A stretch of 64,000 nt of DNA from Paragorgia papillata (lineage: Eukaryota > Cnidaria > Anthozoa > Scleralcyonacea > Coralliidae). Below the pieces are notes generated by a model. It had not been told where the DNA came from. It worked only from the letters and a program-made list of their open reading frames with translations, and made no database searches. Below, in pieces: positions 50,501 to 64,000 of the stretch (within the stretch, counting starts at the first letter, position 1; the number at the start of each line of letters is the position of its first letter). Location: assembly GCA_035771165.1 (NCBI GenBank), contig JAWNZC010000103.1, positions 1,793,501 through 1,857,500 on the forward strand. The letters run 5' to 3'. Made by a program: the position numbers and the translations under genes.

Positions 50501-53500
50501 GCCACGTTCAAAATGTTGAAAAACGGTTATATCGCCATTCTGAGTCGAAAAAAGTTTTTTTCTGAAATAAGGCTCCAAATGCCAAATTAATCGGTGAAAA
50601 AGATGTTTTATGATCAGAAAACTAGGAAAAGTTTTTACTGAAATAAGTCTCCAAATGGCAAATTATCGATAAAAATGATGTTTCTGACAAGAAACTAGGA
50701 AAACAACTCACTTGGAGGGATTCCCTCAACTTTTCAATTTTGGCAGTTTTGCCATGTTCAAAATGTTGAAAAACGCTTATCTCGCCAATATGAGTCAAAA
50801 AACGTTTTTTTCTGAAATAAGGCTACAAATGCCAAATTATCGGTGAAAATGATGTTTCTGTCCAGAAACTAAGAAAACAACACACTTGGAGTGATTCCCT
50901 CAACTTTTCAATTTTGGCAGTTTTGCCACGTTCAAAATGTTGAAAAAAGCTTATCTCGCCATTCTGAGTCAAAAAAAGTTTATTTCTGAAATAAGGCTAC
51001 AAATGCCAAATTATCGGTGAAAATGATGTTTCTGTCCAGAAACTAGGAAAACAACAAACTTGGCGTGATTCCCTCAACTTTTCAATTTTGGCAGTTTTGC
51101 CACGTTCGAAATGTTGAAAAACGCTTATCTCGCCATTGTGAGTCAAAAAAAGTTTTTTCTGAAATAAGGCTCCAAATGCCAAATTATCGCTGAAAATGAT
51201 GTTTCTGACAAGAAACTAGGAAAACAACTCACTTGGAGGGATTCCCTCAACTTTTCAATTTTGGCAGTTTTGCCATGTTCAAAATGTTGAAAAACGCTTA
51301 TCTCGCCAATATGAGTCAAAAAAGTTTTTTTCTGAAATAAGGCTACAAATGCCAAATTATCGGTGAAAATGATGTTTCTGTCCAGAAACTAAGAAAACAA
51401 CACACTTGGAGTGATTCCCTCAACTTTTCAATTTTGGCAGTTTTGCCACGTTCAAAATGTTGAAAAAAGCTTATCTGGCCATTCTGAGTCAAAAAAAGTT
51501 TATTTCTGAAATAAGGCTACAAATGCCAAATTATCGGTGAAAATGATGTTTCTGTCCAGAAACTAGGAAAACAACAAACTTGGCGTGATTCCCTCAACTT
51601 TTCAATTTTGGCAGTTTTGCCACGTTCAAAATGTTGAAAAACGCTTATCTCGCCATTGTGAGTCAAAAAAAGTTTTTTCTGAAATAAGGCTCCAAATGCC
51701 AAATTATCGCTGAAAATGATGTTTCTGACCAGAAACTAAGAAAACAACACACTTGGAGTGATTCCTTCAACTTTTCAATTTTGGCAGTTTTGCCACGTTC
51801 AAAATGTTGAAAAAAGCTTATCTCGCCATTCTGAGTCAAAAAAAGTTTATTTCTGAAATAAGGCTACGAATGCCAAATTATCGGTGAAAATGATGTTTCT
51901 GTCCAGAAACTAGGGAAACAACAAACTTGGCGTGATTCCCTCAACTTTTCAATTTTGGCAGTTTTGCCACCTTCAAAATGTTGAAAGACGGTTATCTCGC
52001 CATTTTGAGTCGAAAAAAGTTTTTTTCTGAAATAAGGCTCCAAATGCCAATTTATGGGTGAAAATGATATTTCTGACCAGAAACTAGGAAAACAACAAAC
52101 TTGGCTTGATTCCCTCAACTTTTCAATTTTGGCAGTTTTGCCACGTTCAAAATGTTGGAAAACGCTTATCTCGCCATTCTGAGTCGAAAAAAGTTTTTTT
52201 CTGAAATAAGGTTCCAAATGCCAAATTATCGGTAAAAATTGATGTTTCTGAGGAGGAAAACTAGGAAAACAACACACTTGGAGTGATTCCCTCAACTTTT
52301 CAATTTTGCCAGTTTTTGCCACGTTCAAAATGTTGTAAAAACGGTTATATCGCCATTCTGAGTCGAAAAAAGTTTTTTTCTGAAATAAGGCTCCAAATGC
52401 CAAATTATCGGTGAAAAAGATGTTTCTGATCAGAAACTAGGAAAAGTTTTTTACTGAAATAAGTCTCCAAATGGCAAATTATCGATAAAAATGATGTTTC
52501 TGACAAGAAACTAGGAAAACAACTCACTTGGAGGGATTCCCTCAACTTTTCAATTTTGGCAGTTTTGCCATGTTCAAAATGTTGAAAAAAGCTTATCTCG
52601 CCATTCTGAGTCAAAAAAAGTTTTTTCTGAAATAAGGCTCCAAATGCCAAATTATCGGTGAAAATGATGTTTCTGACCAGAAACTAAGAAAACAACACAC
52701 TTGGAGTGATTCCTTCAACTTTTCAATTTTGGCAGTTTTGCCACGTTCAAAATGTTGAAAAAAGCTTATCTCGCCATTCTGAGTCAAAAAAGTTTATTTC
52801 TGAAATAAGGCTACAAATGCCAAATTATCGGTGAAAATGATGTTTCTGTCCAGAAACTAGGAAAACAACAAACTTGGCGTGATTCCCTCAACTTTTCAAT
52901 TTTGGCAGTTTTGCCACGTTCAAAATGTTGAAAAACGCTTATCTCGCCATTGTGAGTCAAAAAAAGTTTTTTCTGAAATAAGGCTCCAAATGCCAAATTA
53001 TCGGTGAAAATGATGTTTCTGACCAGAAACTAAGAAAACAACACACTTGGAGTGATTCCTTCAACTTTTCAATTTTGGCAGTTTTGCCACGTTCAAAATG
53101 TTGAAAAAAGCTTATCTCGCCATTCTGAGTCAAAAAAAGTTTATTTCTGAAATAAGGCTACAAATGCCAAATTATCGGTGAAAATGATGTTTCAGTCCAG
53201 AAACTAGGGAAACAACAAACTTGGCGTGATTCCCTCAACTTTTCAATTTTGGCAGTTTTGCCACGTTCAAAATGTTGAAAAACGCTTATCTGGCCATTCT
53301 GAGTCGAAAAAAGTTTTTTTCTGAAATAAGGCTCCAAATGCCAAATTATCGGTAAAAATGATGTTTCTGAGAGGAAACTAGGAAAACAACACACTTGGAG
53401 TGATTCCCTCAACTTTTCAATTTTGCCAGTTTTGCCACGTTCAAAATGTTGAAAAACGGTTATATCGCCATTCTGAGTCGAAAAAAGTTTTTTTCTGAAA

Positions 53501-56500
53501 TAAGGGTCCAAATGCCAAATTATCGGTGAAAATGATGTTTTCAGAAACTAGGAAAACAACACACTTGGAGTGATTCCCTCAACTTTTCAATTTTGTCAGT
53601 TTTGCCACCTTCAAAATGTTGAAAGACGGTTATCTCGCCATTTTGAGTCGAAAAAAGTTTTTTTCTGAAATAAGGCTCCAAATGCCAATTTATGGGTGAA
53701 AATGTTATTTCTGACCAGAAACTAGGAAAACAACAAATTTGGCTTGATTCCTTCAACTTTTCAATTTTGGAAGTTTTGCCACGTTCAAAATGTTGAAAAA
53801 AGCTTATCTCGCCATTCTGAGTCAAAAAAAGTTTATTTCTGAAATAAGGCTACAAATGCCAAATTATCGGTGAAAATGATGTTTCTGTCCAGAAACTAGG
53901 GAAACAACAAACTTGGCGTGATTCCCTCAACTTTTCAATTTTGGCAGTTTTGCCACGTTCAAAATGTTGAAAAACGCTTATCTGGCCATTCTGAGTCGAA
54001 AAAAGTTTTTTTCTGAAATAAGGCTCCAAATGCCAAATTATCGGTAAAAATGATGTTTCTGAGAGGAAACTAGGAAAACAACACACTTGGAGTGATTCCC
54101 TCAACTTTTCAATTTTGCCAGTTTTGCCACGTTCAAAATGTTGAAAAACGGTTATATCGCCATTCTGAGTCGAAAAAAGTTTTTTTCTGAAATAAGGGTC
54201 CAAATGCCAAATTATCGGTGAAAATGATGTTTTCAGAAACTAGGAAAACAACACACTTGGAGTGATTCCCTCAACTTTTCAATTTTGTCAGTTTTGCCAC
54301 CTTCAAAATGTTGAAAGACGGTTATCTCGCCATTTTGAGTCGAAAAAAGTTTTTTTCTGAAATAAGGCTCCAAATGCCAATTTATGGGTGAAAATGTTAT
54401 TTCTGACCAGAAACTAGGAAAACAACAAATTTGGCTTGATTCCCACAACTTTTCAATTTTGGAAGTTTTGCCACGTTCAAAATGTTGGAAAACGCTTATC
54501 TCGCCATTCTGAGTCGAAAAAAGTTTTTTTCTGAAATAAGGCTCCAAATGCCAAATTATCGGTAAAAATTATGTTTCTGAGAGGAAACTAGGAAAACAAC
54601 ACACTTGGAGTGATTCCCTCAACTTTTCAATTTTGCCAGTTTTGCCACGTTCAAAATGTTGAAAAACGGTTATATCGCCATTCTGAGTCGAAAAAAGTTT
54701 TTTTCTGAAATAAGGCTCCAAATGCCAAATTATCGGTGAAAAAGATGTTTATGATCAGAAACTAGGAAAAGTTTTTTACTGAAATAAGTCTCCAAATGGC
54801 AAATTATCGATAAAAATGATGTTTCTGACAAGAAACTAGGAAAACAACTCATTTGGAGTGATTCCTTCAACTTTTCAATTTTGGCAGTTTTGCCACGTTC
54901 AAAATGTTGAAAAACGCTTATCTCGCCATTCTGAGTCGAAAAAAAGTTTTTTTCTGAAATAAGGCTCCAAATGCCAAATTATCGGTAAAAATGATGTTTC
55001 TGAGAGGAAACTAGGAAAACAACACACTTGGAGTGATTCCCTCAACTTTTCAATTTTGCCAGTTTTGCCACGTTCAAAATGTTGAAAAACGGTTATATCG
55101 CCATTCTGAGTCGAAAAAAGTTTTTTTCTGAAATAAGGCTCCAAATGCCAAATTATCGGTGAAAATGATGTTTCTGACCAGAAACTAGGAAAAGTTTTTT
55201 TCTGAAATAAGGCTCCAAATGGCAAACTATCGATAAAAATTATGTTTCTGACAAGAAACTTGGAAAACAACTCACTTGGAGTGATTCCTTCAACTTTTCA
55301 ATTTTGGCAGTTTTGCCACGTTCAAAATGTTGAAAAACGCTTATCTCGCCATTCTGAGTCGAAAAAAGTTTTTTTCTGAAATAAGGCTCCAAATGCCAAA
55401 TTATCGGTAAAAATGATGTTTCTGAGAGGAAACTAGGAAAACAACACACTTGGAGTGATTCCCTCAACTTTTCAATTTTGCCAGTTTTGCCACGTTCAAA
55501 ATGTTGAAAAACGGTTATATCGCCATTCTGAGTCGAAAAAAGTTTTTTTCTGAAATAAGGCTCCAAATGCCAAATTATCGGTGAAAATGATGTTTCTGAC
55601 CAGAAACTAGGAAAAGTTTTTTACTGAAATAAGTCTCCAAATGGCAAACTATCGATAAAAATTATGTTTCTGACAAGAAACTAGGAAAACAACTCACTTG
55701 GAGTGATTCCCTCAACTTTTCAATTTTGGCAGTTTTGCCATGTTCAAAATGTTGAAAAACGCTTATCTCGCCAATGTGAGTCGAAAAAAGTTTTTTTCTG
55801 AAATAAGGCTCCAAATGCCAAATTATCGGTGAAAATGATGTTTCTGAGAGGAAACTAGGAAAACAACACACTTGGATTGATTCCCTCAACTTTTCAATTT
55901 TGGCAGTTTTGCCACGTTCAAAATGTTGAAAAACGGCTATATCGCCATTCTGAGTCGAAAAAAGTTTTTTTCTGAAATAAGGCTCCAAATGCCAAATTAT
56001 CGGTGAAAATGATGTTTCTGACCAGAAACTAGGAAAACAACACACTTGGAGTGATTCCCTCAACTTTTCAATTTTGTCAGTTTTGCCACCTTCAAAATGT
56101 TGAAAAACGGTTATCTCGCCATTTTGAGTCGAAAAAAGTTTTTTTCTGAAATAAGGCTCCAAATGCCAAATTATGGGTGAAAATGATATTCTGACCAGAA
56201 ACTAGATAAACAACAAACTTGGCTTGATTCCCTCAACTTTTCAATTTTGGCAGTTTTGCCACGTTCAAAATGTTGAAAAACGCTTATCTCGCCATTCTGA
56301 GTCGAAAAAAGTTTTTTTCTGAAATAAAGCTACAAATGCCAAATTATCGGTAAAAATGATGTTTCTGAGAGGAAACTAGGAAAACAACACACTTGGAGTG
56401 ATTCCCTCAACTTTTCAATTTTGCCAGTTTTGCCACGTTCAAAATGTTGAAAAATCGGAGTTATAAGTCGCCATTTCCTGAGTCGAAAAAAGTTTTTTTT

Positions 56501-56520
56501 TTCTGAAATTATAGAAGGCT
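41563..56520. repeat. Satellite array, 174-bp unit
   Basis: About 85 tandem units of 174 bp contain TCGCCATTCTGAGTC, CTGAAATAAGGCTCCAAATG, ATTATCGGTGAAAATGATG, AACAACACACTTGGAGTG and TTCCCTCAACTTTTCAATTT. 174 is 58 codons, and most units lack stops in one minus-strand frame, so long repetitive frames appear (up to 295 residues). Pairs of units form a 348-bp dimer in places (45,493 and 45,841 starts), and longer blocks recur with spacings near 2.16 and 1.38 kb. Shortened units occur (for example 44,400-44,470). The array continues to the window end. Confidence 0.97.
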
Positions 56521-56546
56521 CCAAATGCCAAAATTATCGGTCGTTT

Positions 56547-56582
56547 GGGGGGGGGGGGGGGGGGGGGGGGGGGTGTGGGGGG

Positions 56583-56636
<54 letters not shown>

Positions 56637-56649
56637 GGGGGGGGGGGGT

Positions 56650-56706
<57 letters not shown>
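56547..56706. other. 160-bp poly-G-like run, probable assembly artefact
   Basis: Nearly pure G with a few T, A and no C over 160 bp, set inside a satellite unit. Frames giving poly-glycine are meaningless. The satellite on its right is of clearly poorer quality than on its left. Confidence 0.85.
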
Positions 56707-59700
56707 CGGAAAATATATGTTTTATGAATATTTCAGAAACTAGGAAAAGTTTTTTACATGAAATTAAGTCTCACAATTTGGCAAATAATCGATTAAATTG
56801 GATGTTTCTTCTTCTCTGACAAGTACACTAGGAAAAACAACTCACTTGGAGGGGATTGCCCTTCACTTTTCAAATTTTGGGCAGTTTTGCCATGTTCAAA
56901 ATGTTTTGAAAAACGCTTATCTTCGCCAATATGAATGTCAAAAAAAGTTTTTTTTCTGAAAATAAGCCTAACAAATCGCCAAATTATCGGTGAAAATGAT
57001 GTTTCTGTCCAGAAACTAAGAAAACACACACTTGGAGTTGATTCCCTCAACTTTTCGAAATTTTCGGCAGTTCAGTTTTGACACGTTCAAAATGTTTGAA
57101 AAACCGCTTGTATCTCGCCAATTGTGAGTCAACAAAAAAGTTTATTTTCTGAAATAAGGCTTACCAAATGCCAAATTAATCGGTGAATGAAAATTGATGA
57201 TTTCTCGACCAGAAAACTAAGATAAAAACCAAAACACACTTGGAGTGATTCCTTTCAACTTTTTCAAATTTTGGCAGTCTTTGCCACGATTCAAAATGCT
57301 TGAAAAAAAGCTTATCTCGCCAGTTAGTGAGTCAAAAAAAGTTTTTTCTGAAATAAAGGCTCCAAATGCCAAATTATCAGGTGATGAAAAATGGATGTTT
57401 CTGACAAGTGAAAACATAGGAAAACAACGTCACTTGGAGGGATTCCCTCAACATTTCAATTTTGGCAGTTTTGCCATGTTCAAAATGTTTGAAAAAACCG
57501 CTTATTCTCCGCACACCAATATGAGTCAAAAAAAAGTTTTTTTCTGAAAATAAGGGCTACAAATGGCCAAATTAATCGGTCGAAAAGATGAATGTTTCTG
57601 CTGTCCAGAAAACTAAGAAAACAACACACTTGGGAGTGATTCCCTTACAACTTTTCAATTCTGGCAGTTTTGCCAACGTTCAAAATGTTGAAAAAAGCTA
57701 TATTCCTCGCCATTCTGAGTCAAAAAAAGTTTTATTTTCTGAAAATAAGGCTACAAATGCCAAATTATCGGTGGGAAAATGATGTTTTCTCAGTCCAGGA
57801 AAACTAGTAAAACAACAAACTTGGCGTGATTCCCCTCCAAACCTTTTCAATTTTGCGCAGTTTTAAGCACACGTTCAATAAATGTTGAAAAAACGCTTAT
57901 CTCGCCATTGTGATATCAAAAAAAAAAAAGTTTTTTCTGATAATAAGGCTCCAAATGCCAAATTATCGGTGAAAATTGATGTTTCTGACCAGAAACTAAG
58001 AAAACATACACACTTGGAGTGTGATTCCTTCAACTTTTCCAATTTTTGGTCAGTTTTGCCACGTTCAAAATGTTGAAAAAAAGCTTATCCTCGCCCATTC
58101 ATGAGTCAAAAAAAGTTTATTTTCTGATATAAGGCTACAAAATGCCAAATTATGGGTGTGATAAATGATGTTTCTGGTCTCCAGAAACTAGGAAAACAAA
58201 CAAACTTGGGGCGTGATTCCACCCATCAACTTTTCAATTTTGGGTTGTTTTGCCACCTTCAAAATGTTTGAAAAAAACGCTTATCTCAGCCATTCGGTGA
58301 GTCAAAAAAAGTTTTTTTTTTCTGAAATAAGGATCACAAATGCCAAATTATCGTGGTAAAAATGATTGTTACTGAGAGGAAAACTAGGAAAACAACACAC
58401 TTGGAGTGATTTCCCTCAACTTTTCAATTTTAGGCAGTTTTGCCTACGTTCAAAATGTTGAAAAAAAGACTTATCTCGCCAATTCTGAGTACAAAAAAAG
58501 TTTCTTTCTGAAATAAGGCCTATCAAATGCATCAAAATTATCGGTGAAAATGATGTTTCTGTCCTAGAAACTAGGGAAACAACAAACTTGGAAGTCCTCG
58601 TGATTCCCTCAACTTCTTTTCAATTTTGGCAGTTTTGCCATCGTGTCAAAATGTTGAAGAAAACGCTTATCTGGCCATTCTGAGTCGAAATACAAGTTTT
58701 TTTTCTCTGGAAATAAGGCTCCAAATGGCCAAATTATCACGGTTAAAAATGGAATTGTGTTTCTGAGATGGAAAACTAGGGAAAACCAAAAACACACTTA
58801 GGAGTGATTCCCTCAATCTTTTCAATTTTGCCAGTTTTGACCACGTTCAAAATGTTTGAAAAAAAAATACGGTTATATCGTCAATATCTGAGTCGAAAAA
58901 AGGTTTTTTTTTTCTGAAATAAAGGGTCCCAAATGCCCAAATTATCGGTGAAAAATTGATGTTTCTGACCATAAACTAGGAAAAGTTTTTTTCTGAAATA
59001 AAGTCTCCATATGATATGACAAACTATCGATAAAAATTATGGTTTCTGGACAAGAAACTTGGTAAAACAACTCACTTGGAGTGATTCCTTTCCATACTTT
59101 CTCCAATTTTTGGTCTAGTTTTGCCCACGTTCAACAATGTTGATAAAACCAGGTTATATCGCCCATTCTGAGTCGAAAAAACCTTTTTTTTCTGAAATAA
59201 GGCTCCCAAATGGCCAATATTATCGGTGAAAATGATGTTTTCAGAAATCTAGGAAAACTACAACACACTTGGAGTTGATTACCCTCAACTTTTCAATTTT
59301 GTCAATTTTTTTGGCCACCTTCTAAAATGTTGAAATAGAACGGTTATTCTCGCCAGTTTTGATCGTCGATAAAAAGTTTTTTTTTTTCTGAAATAAGGCT
59401 CCAAAATGCCAATTTATGTGTGAAAATGTTATTCCTGACCTAGAAACTAGGAAAACAACAAATTTGGCTTGATTCCCACAAATTTTCAATTTTGGAAAGT
59501 TTATTGCCCAACGTTCAAAAATGTTTGAAAATAAGCTTATCTACACGCCATTCTGAGTCAAAAAAAAAGTTTTTATTTCTGATAATAAGGGGGTACAAAT
59601 GCCTTATTATCGGTGAATGAAAATGATGGTTTTTGTCCAGAAACTAGGAAAACAGACAAACTCTGGCGTGATTCCCCTCAAATCTTTATCAATTATTGAC

Positions 59701-62700
59701 TAGTATTTGCCCACGTTTCAAAATGGTTTGAGAAAAACGGTTATATCGCCATTCTGGAGTCGAAAAAAAGTTTTTTTCTGAAATAAGGCTCCAAATGCCA
59801 AATTATCCGGTAAAAATGATGTTTCTGAGAGGAAAACTAGGAAAACACAACACACTTGGAGTGATTCCCTCTAACTTTTTCAATTTTGGCAGTTTTGCCA
59901 TCGTTTCCAAAATGTTGAAAAAAGCTTATCTCGCCCCATTCTGTAGTCAAAATAAAGTTTTTTTATTTCTGGAAATAAGGGTACAACTGCCAAATTTATC
60001 GGTGAAAATGATGTTTCTGTCACAGAAACATAGGAAAACATACAAACTTGGCGTGGATTCCCTCAACTATTACCCCCACATCAATCTTTGGCAGTTTTGC
60101 CACGCATTCAAAATGTTTGAAAAACGGTTTATATCGGGCCATTCCTGAGTCTCCGAAACAAAGTACTTTTTTCTGAAATAAGGCTCCCAAAATGCCTCAA
60201 TTATCGGTGAAAATGGATGTTTCTGAATCAGACCAAGAAACTAGGAATAGTTTTTTACTGAAATAAGTCTCCAAAAAAAATAGGCAAAATTAATGGTGAA
60301 AAATGATGATTTCTGAATGAGAGAAATTAGCAAAACACACAAATTTGGAGTGATTCCCTCAACTTTTCAATTTTGGCAGTTTTGGCCATGTTCAAAAATG
60401 TTGAAAAACGGTTATCTCGCTCGCCATTCTGACGTGAAAAAAAGTTATTTTTCTTAAATAAGGCTGCAAAATGCACTAATTTATCGGTGGAAATTAATGA
60501 TGTTTCAGACCAGATGCTAAGAAAAACAACACACACTTGGAGTGATTCCCTCAACTTTTTCAATTTTGGCAGTTTTGCCGCGTTCAAAATGTTGAAAAAA
60601 AGCTTATTCTCGCCGTATTCTGAGTCAAAAAAAAGTTTATTTCTGAATATAAGGGGCTACACAATGCCAAATTAATCACGCGTGAAAATGAAGTTTTTCT
60701 GTCCAGAATCTCTCTAAGATAAATCAACACTACCTTGGTAGTGATTCCCTCAACTTTTTCAATTTTGGCATGTTTTTGCCATGTTTCAAAATGATTGAAA
60801 TAAACGGTTATCTCGCCATTCTGAGTCCAAAAAAAAGTTTTTTTTCTGAAATAAGGCTACAAATGCCAAGATTATCGTGTGAATAATGATGTTTCTTGTC
60901 CAGATAAAACCTAAGATAAACAAACACATAACTTGGATTTGTGGATTTCCCTCAAACCTTTTCCTATTTCGGCCAGTTTTGCCACGTTCAAAAATGTTGA
61001 AAAAACAGCTTATCTCGCCATTCTGAGTTCGAAAAAAGTTTTTTTTCTGAAATAAGCTCCAAATGCCATTTTATGGGTAGAAAATGATGTTTATGAGTGG
61101 AAACTAGGAAAAACAACACACTTGGAGGTGATTCACCTCAACTTTTTCCAAATTTTGCCATGTTGTTGCCACGTTCATAATGGATTGAAAAAACGCGGTA
61201 TATACGCCATTCCTGACAGTCGGAAAAAAAGTTTTTTTTCTGAAAGAAGGCTACCCAAATGCCAAATTATCAGGTGAGAAAATGATGTTCTATGACCAGT
61301 AAACTAGGAAAAAGTTTTTTACTGAAATATATGTCTCCTAATCGTGCAAATTATCGATAAAAAATGTTGTTTCTGACAAGAAACTAGAAAAAACAACCTC
61401 ACTTGGAGTGATTCTCCCTCCAACTTTTGTCTACAATTTTGGCAGTGTTTGCCAATGTTCAAAAGTGCTTCGAAAAGACGCTCTATCTCGCATAGTGAGT
61501 CGAGAAACAAGTTTTTTTGCTGAAATAAGGCTCCAAATGGCAAATTATGGGTGAAAATGAAATTTCTTGACCAGATAATTAGGCAAAACAACAAATTTTG
61601 GAGTGATTCCCTCAAACCTTTTCAAATTTTAGGCATGTTTTTGCCCACGTTTCTCTAAAAATGTGGAAAAAAGCTTATTCTCGCCCATTCTGAGTCGAAA
61701 AAAGTATTTTTCTGAAATATAGGCTGGGTCTCACAAAATGCCTATATTAATCGGTGAAAATGAATTGTTTCTGTCCAGAAATTAGGAAAACAACTCACTT
61801 GGAGTGATTCCATCAACTTTTCAATTTTGGCAGTTTTGCCGCGTTCAAAATGTTGAAAAACTCTTATCTCGCCATTCTGAGTCAAAAAAAGCTTTTTACT
61901 GAAATAAGGCTCCAAATGGCAAATTATCGGTGAAAGTGATATTTCTGACCAGAAACTAGCAAAACAACACACTTGGAGTGATTCCCTCAACTTTTCAATT
62001 TTGTCAGTTTTTGCCAACCCTTCAAAATGTTGATAAGAAGCTTATACACGCCATTTTGTGATCGAATAAAGTATTTTTTCTGAAATAAGGCTCCTAAATG
62101 CCTACAAATTATGGGTGAAAAAATGATGTATTCGGAATCAGTAAATTAGCAAAAGACAACAAATTCTGGAGTGATTCCCTCAACTTTTTTCAAATTTTGG
62201 CTTGTCTTTTGGCCACGTTTCAAAATGTGGAAAAAAAGCTTATCTTCGACCATTTCTGAGTCGAAAAAAAGTATTTTTTTACTGCAAATAAAGCGATACC
62301 TAAATGCCAAATTATCGGTAAAAATGATGTTTCTGAGAGGAAATACTAGGAAAACAACACAACGTTGGGGTAGATTCCCTGAATCTTTTTCAATTTTTGA
62401 CACCAGTTTTTGCCACGTTCAAAATGTTTGGAAAAACGGTTCATATCGCGCAATTTCTTGATGTCGAAAAAAAGTTTTATTTACTGAAATAACGGCTTAC
62501 CAAAATTCCAAAATTATCGGAGAATAATGATGTTTCTGACCAGAAGACTAGGAAAAGTTTTTTTCTGAAATAAGTTCTCCAAATGGCAAATTAATCGTAT
62601 AAAAATGATGTTTCTGACCACTGACAACTAAGAAAACAACACATTTGGCCAGTGATTGCCTCAACCTTTTTCTAATTTTGGGCAGTATTTGCCACGTTCA

Positions 62701-64000
62701 AAATGTTGAAAAACGCTTATTCTCAGCCATTCGGAGATCAATAAATATTTTATTTTTTTTTCTAAGATGACTAGTTTTCTAAAGATAATCGGATCCAAAT
62801 GGCCAAATTTATCGAGTTGAAAATGGATGTTTCTGACCAGAAAACTAAGTAAAACAACACACTTGGAGTGATTCCCTCAACTTTATCAATTTTGCCAGTT
62901 ATTTGCACACACGTTCAAAATGTTGAAAACCCGGTATACACTAATCGCCATTTCTGAGTCGAAAAACCATAGTTTAATTCTTCTGAAATAAGGCACCAAA
63001 TGGCCACCTTATCGGCAGTGAAAGTGATATTTCTGAACACAGAAAAACTAGCAAAACATAACACAGCTTAGGAAGTGATTCCCTCAAACTTTTGTCAATT
63101 TTGTTAGTTTTTGCCACCTGTTCAAAATGGTTTGAAAGACGCTTATCCTCGCCATTTTGATGTCGAAAAAAAAGTTTTTTTCTCCAGAAATTAGGTTTCC
63201 AAATTGGCAAATTATGGTGTGAAAATGATTATTTTCTGGACCAGAAAATTTAGCAAAACATACAAATAATTTGGACGTGATTCCTCTGGAACTTTTCAAA
63301 TTTTGGCGAGGTTTTGCCATAGTTCAAAATATTGAAAAAACTGCTTATCTCGCCACTGTGAGTACGAGAAAAGTTTATATTCTTGAATATAAGGGCTATA
63401 CCAAATGCCAAATTATGGGTGAAAATGATATTTCCTGACCAGAACACACATAGGCAAAACCAAAACAAACAAATTTGGAGTGATTCCCTCAACTTTTCTC
63501 AATTTTGGCTGTTTTGCCACGTTCCAAAATAGTGGAAAAAAGCTTTATCTCGCGCATGTGTGAGTCGAAAAAAGTTTTTGTTCTGAAATGAAGGCTCCTA
63601 AATTGCCAAATTAAATCGGAGAAAATGATGTTTTCTGACCAGAAACTTAGGAAAAAGAGATTTTTTACTGAAGATAAGTCTCCAAAATGGCAAGATTATC
63701 GCATAAAAACAAAATCATGTTATCTGGACCAGAAACACGGATAAACCAACACACTTGAGTTATTCTCTCAACTTTTCAAATTTTCTGGCAGTTTTTGGCC
63801 ACGTATCAAAAATGTTGGAAAAACGGTTTATATCCGCCCCATTCTGAGTCGAAATAAAGTTTTTTTATTCTGAAAAGAAGGCTCCAAATGCCATAGTGAT
63901 CGGTGAAAAATGATGTTTCAGACCAGAAAACTGAGGAATATAGTTTTTATACTGAAATAAAGTCTCCAAATGGCAAATACTATCGATATAAAAATAAATT
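56707..64000. repeat. 174-bp satellite with dense single-base indels
   Basis: The same 174-bp units continue but almost every one has several extra or missing bases (for example GCTTATTCTCCGCACACC for GCTTATCTCGCC). Insertions predominate. The change is abrupt at about 56.45 kb. The sequence looks like raw long reads and not biological divergence. No gene is supported here. Confidence 0.85.

Noticed and set aside
41563..56520. Long minus-strand frames repeating a 58-residue peptide
   Set aside because: They follow from the 174-bp satellite period. Frames break at ordinary unit indels and start at arbitrary ATGs.
56525..56743. Poly-glycine frames
   Set aside because: They are translations of the G run, which is probably an artefact.

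Overview
The window is animal genomic DNA, most likely from a marine invertebrate and perhaps an anthozoan cnidarian. That guess rests on the mix of CR1/L2-type LINE relics, a Penelope-like reverse transcriptase fragment, fold-back elements, duplicated calcium-binding EGF exons, very large satellites and a Polinton. No single sequence proves the species.

Layout. (1) 1-9,236: repeat-rich host DNA. It holds two decayed LINEs (3-1018 plus strand, about 5,950-7,935 minus strand), two large fold-back elements (1,372-2,094 and 2,181-2,867), a 946-bp inverted-repeat transposon (4,551-5,496), GGAT and TA microsatellites, a Penelope RT fragment, and two near-identical 120-bp minus-strand EGF exons 5 kb apart (3,377-3,496 and 8,395-8,514). 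These exons are the only host coding sequence I can support. (2) About 9,228-20,768: an 11.5-kb satellite with a 38-bp unit and higher-order repeats. (3) 20,769-20,865, resuming at 41,563: a second satellite with a 174-bp unit. (4) 20,866-41,562: a complete 20,697-bp Polinton/Maverick inserted in the second satellite, with 572-bp terminal inverted repeats that differ at one base as I read them and a perfect 6-bp target duplication, TGAGTC. (5) 41,563-64,000: the rest of the 174-bp satellite. At about 56.5 kb it meets a 160-bp G-rich run and then becomes full of single-base indels, which looks like uncorrected long-read sequence.

The Polinton carries about 22 tightly packed genes. These include a double-jelly-roll-type capsid candidate, an A32/FtsK-type packaging ATPase, a penton-like candidate, two fibre-like proteins (one collagen-like), several small membrane proteins, a retroviral-type integrase, a protein-primed-type DNA polymerase B, zinc-finger proteins, a possible NCLDV-type DNA-binding protein and a possible VLTF3/TFIIB-like zinc-ribbon factor. 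Two genes are broken: one fibre has an in-frame TGA and polB has a frame break. The rest are open, which fits the near-identical terminal repeats and a recent insertion.

The most interesting signal is how the element appears to be expressed. Nearly every gene starts immediately after an A/T motif of the type TAAATAA or AATAAA ending at or a few bases before the ATG. The motif also occurs at the inner edge of both terminal repeats and as a perfect palindrome between two divergent genes. Transcription units end in strong AT-rich hairpins, including one between convergent genes. This compact 'A/T start motif plus 3-prime hairpin' layout resembles cytoplasmic large DNA viruses (poxvirus late TAAATG promoters; the mimivirus hairpin rule) more than host genes. 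Together with the possible VLTF3-like factor it suggests an animal Polinton with virus-type, perhaps helper-dependent, transcription. That last step is inference.
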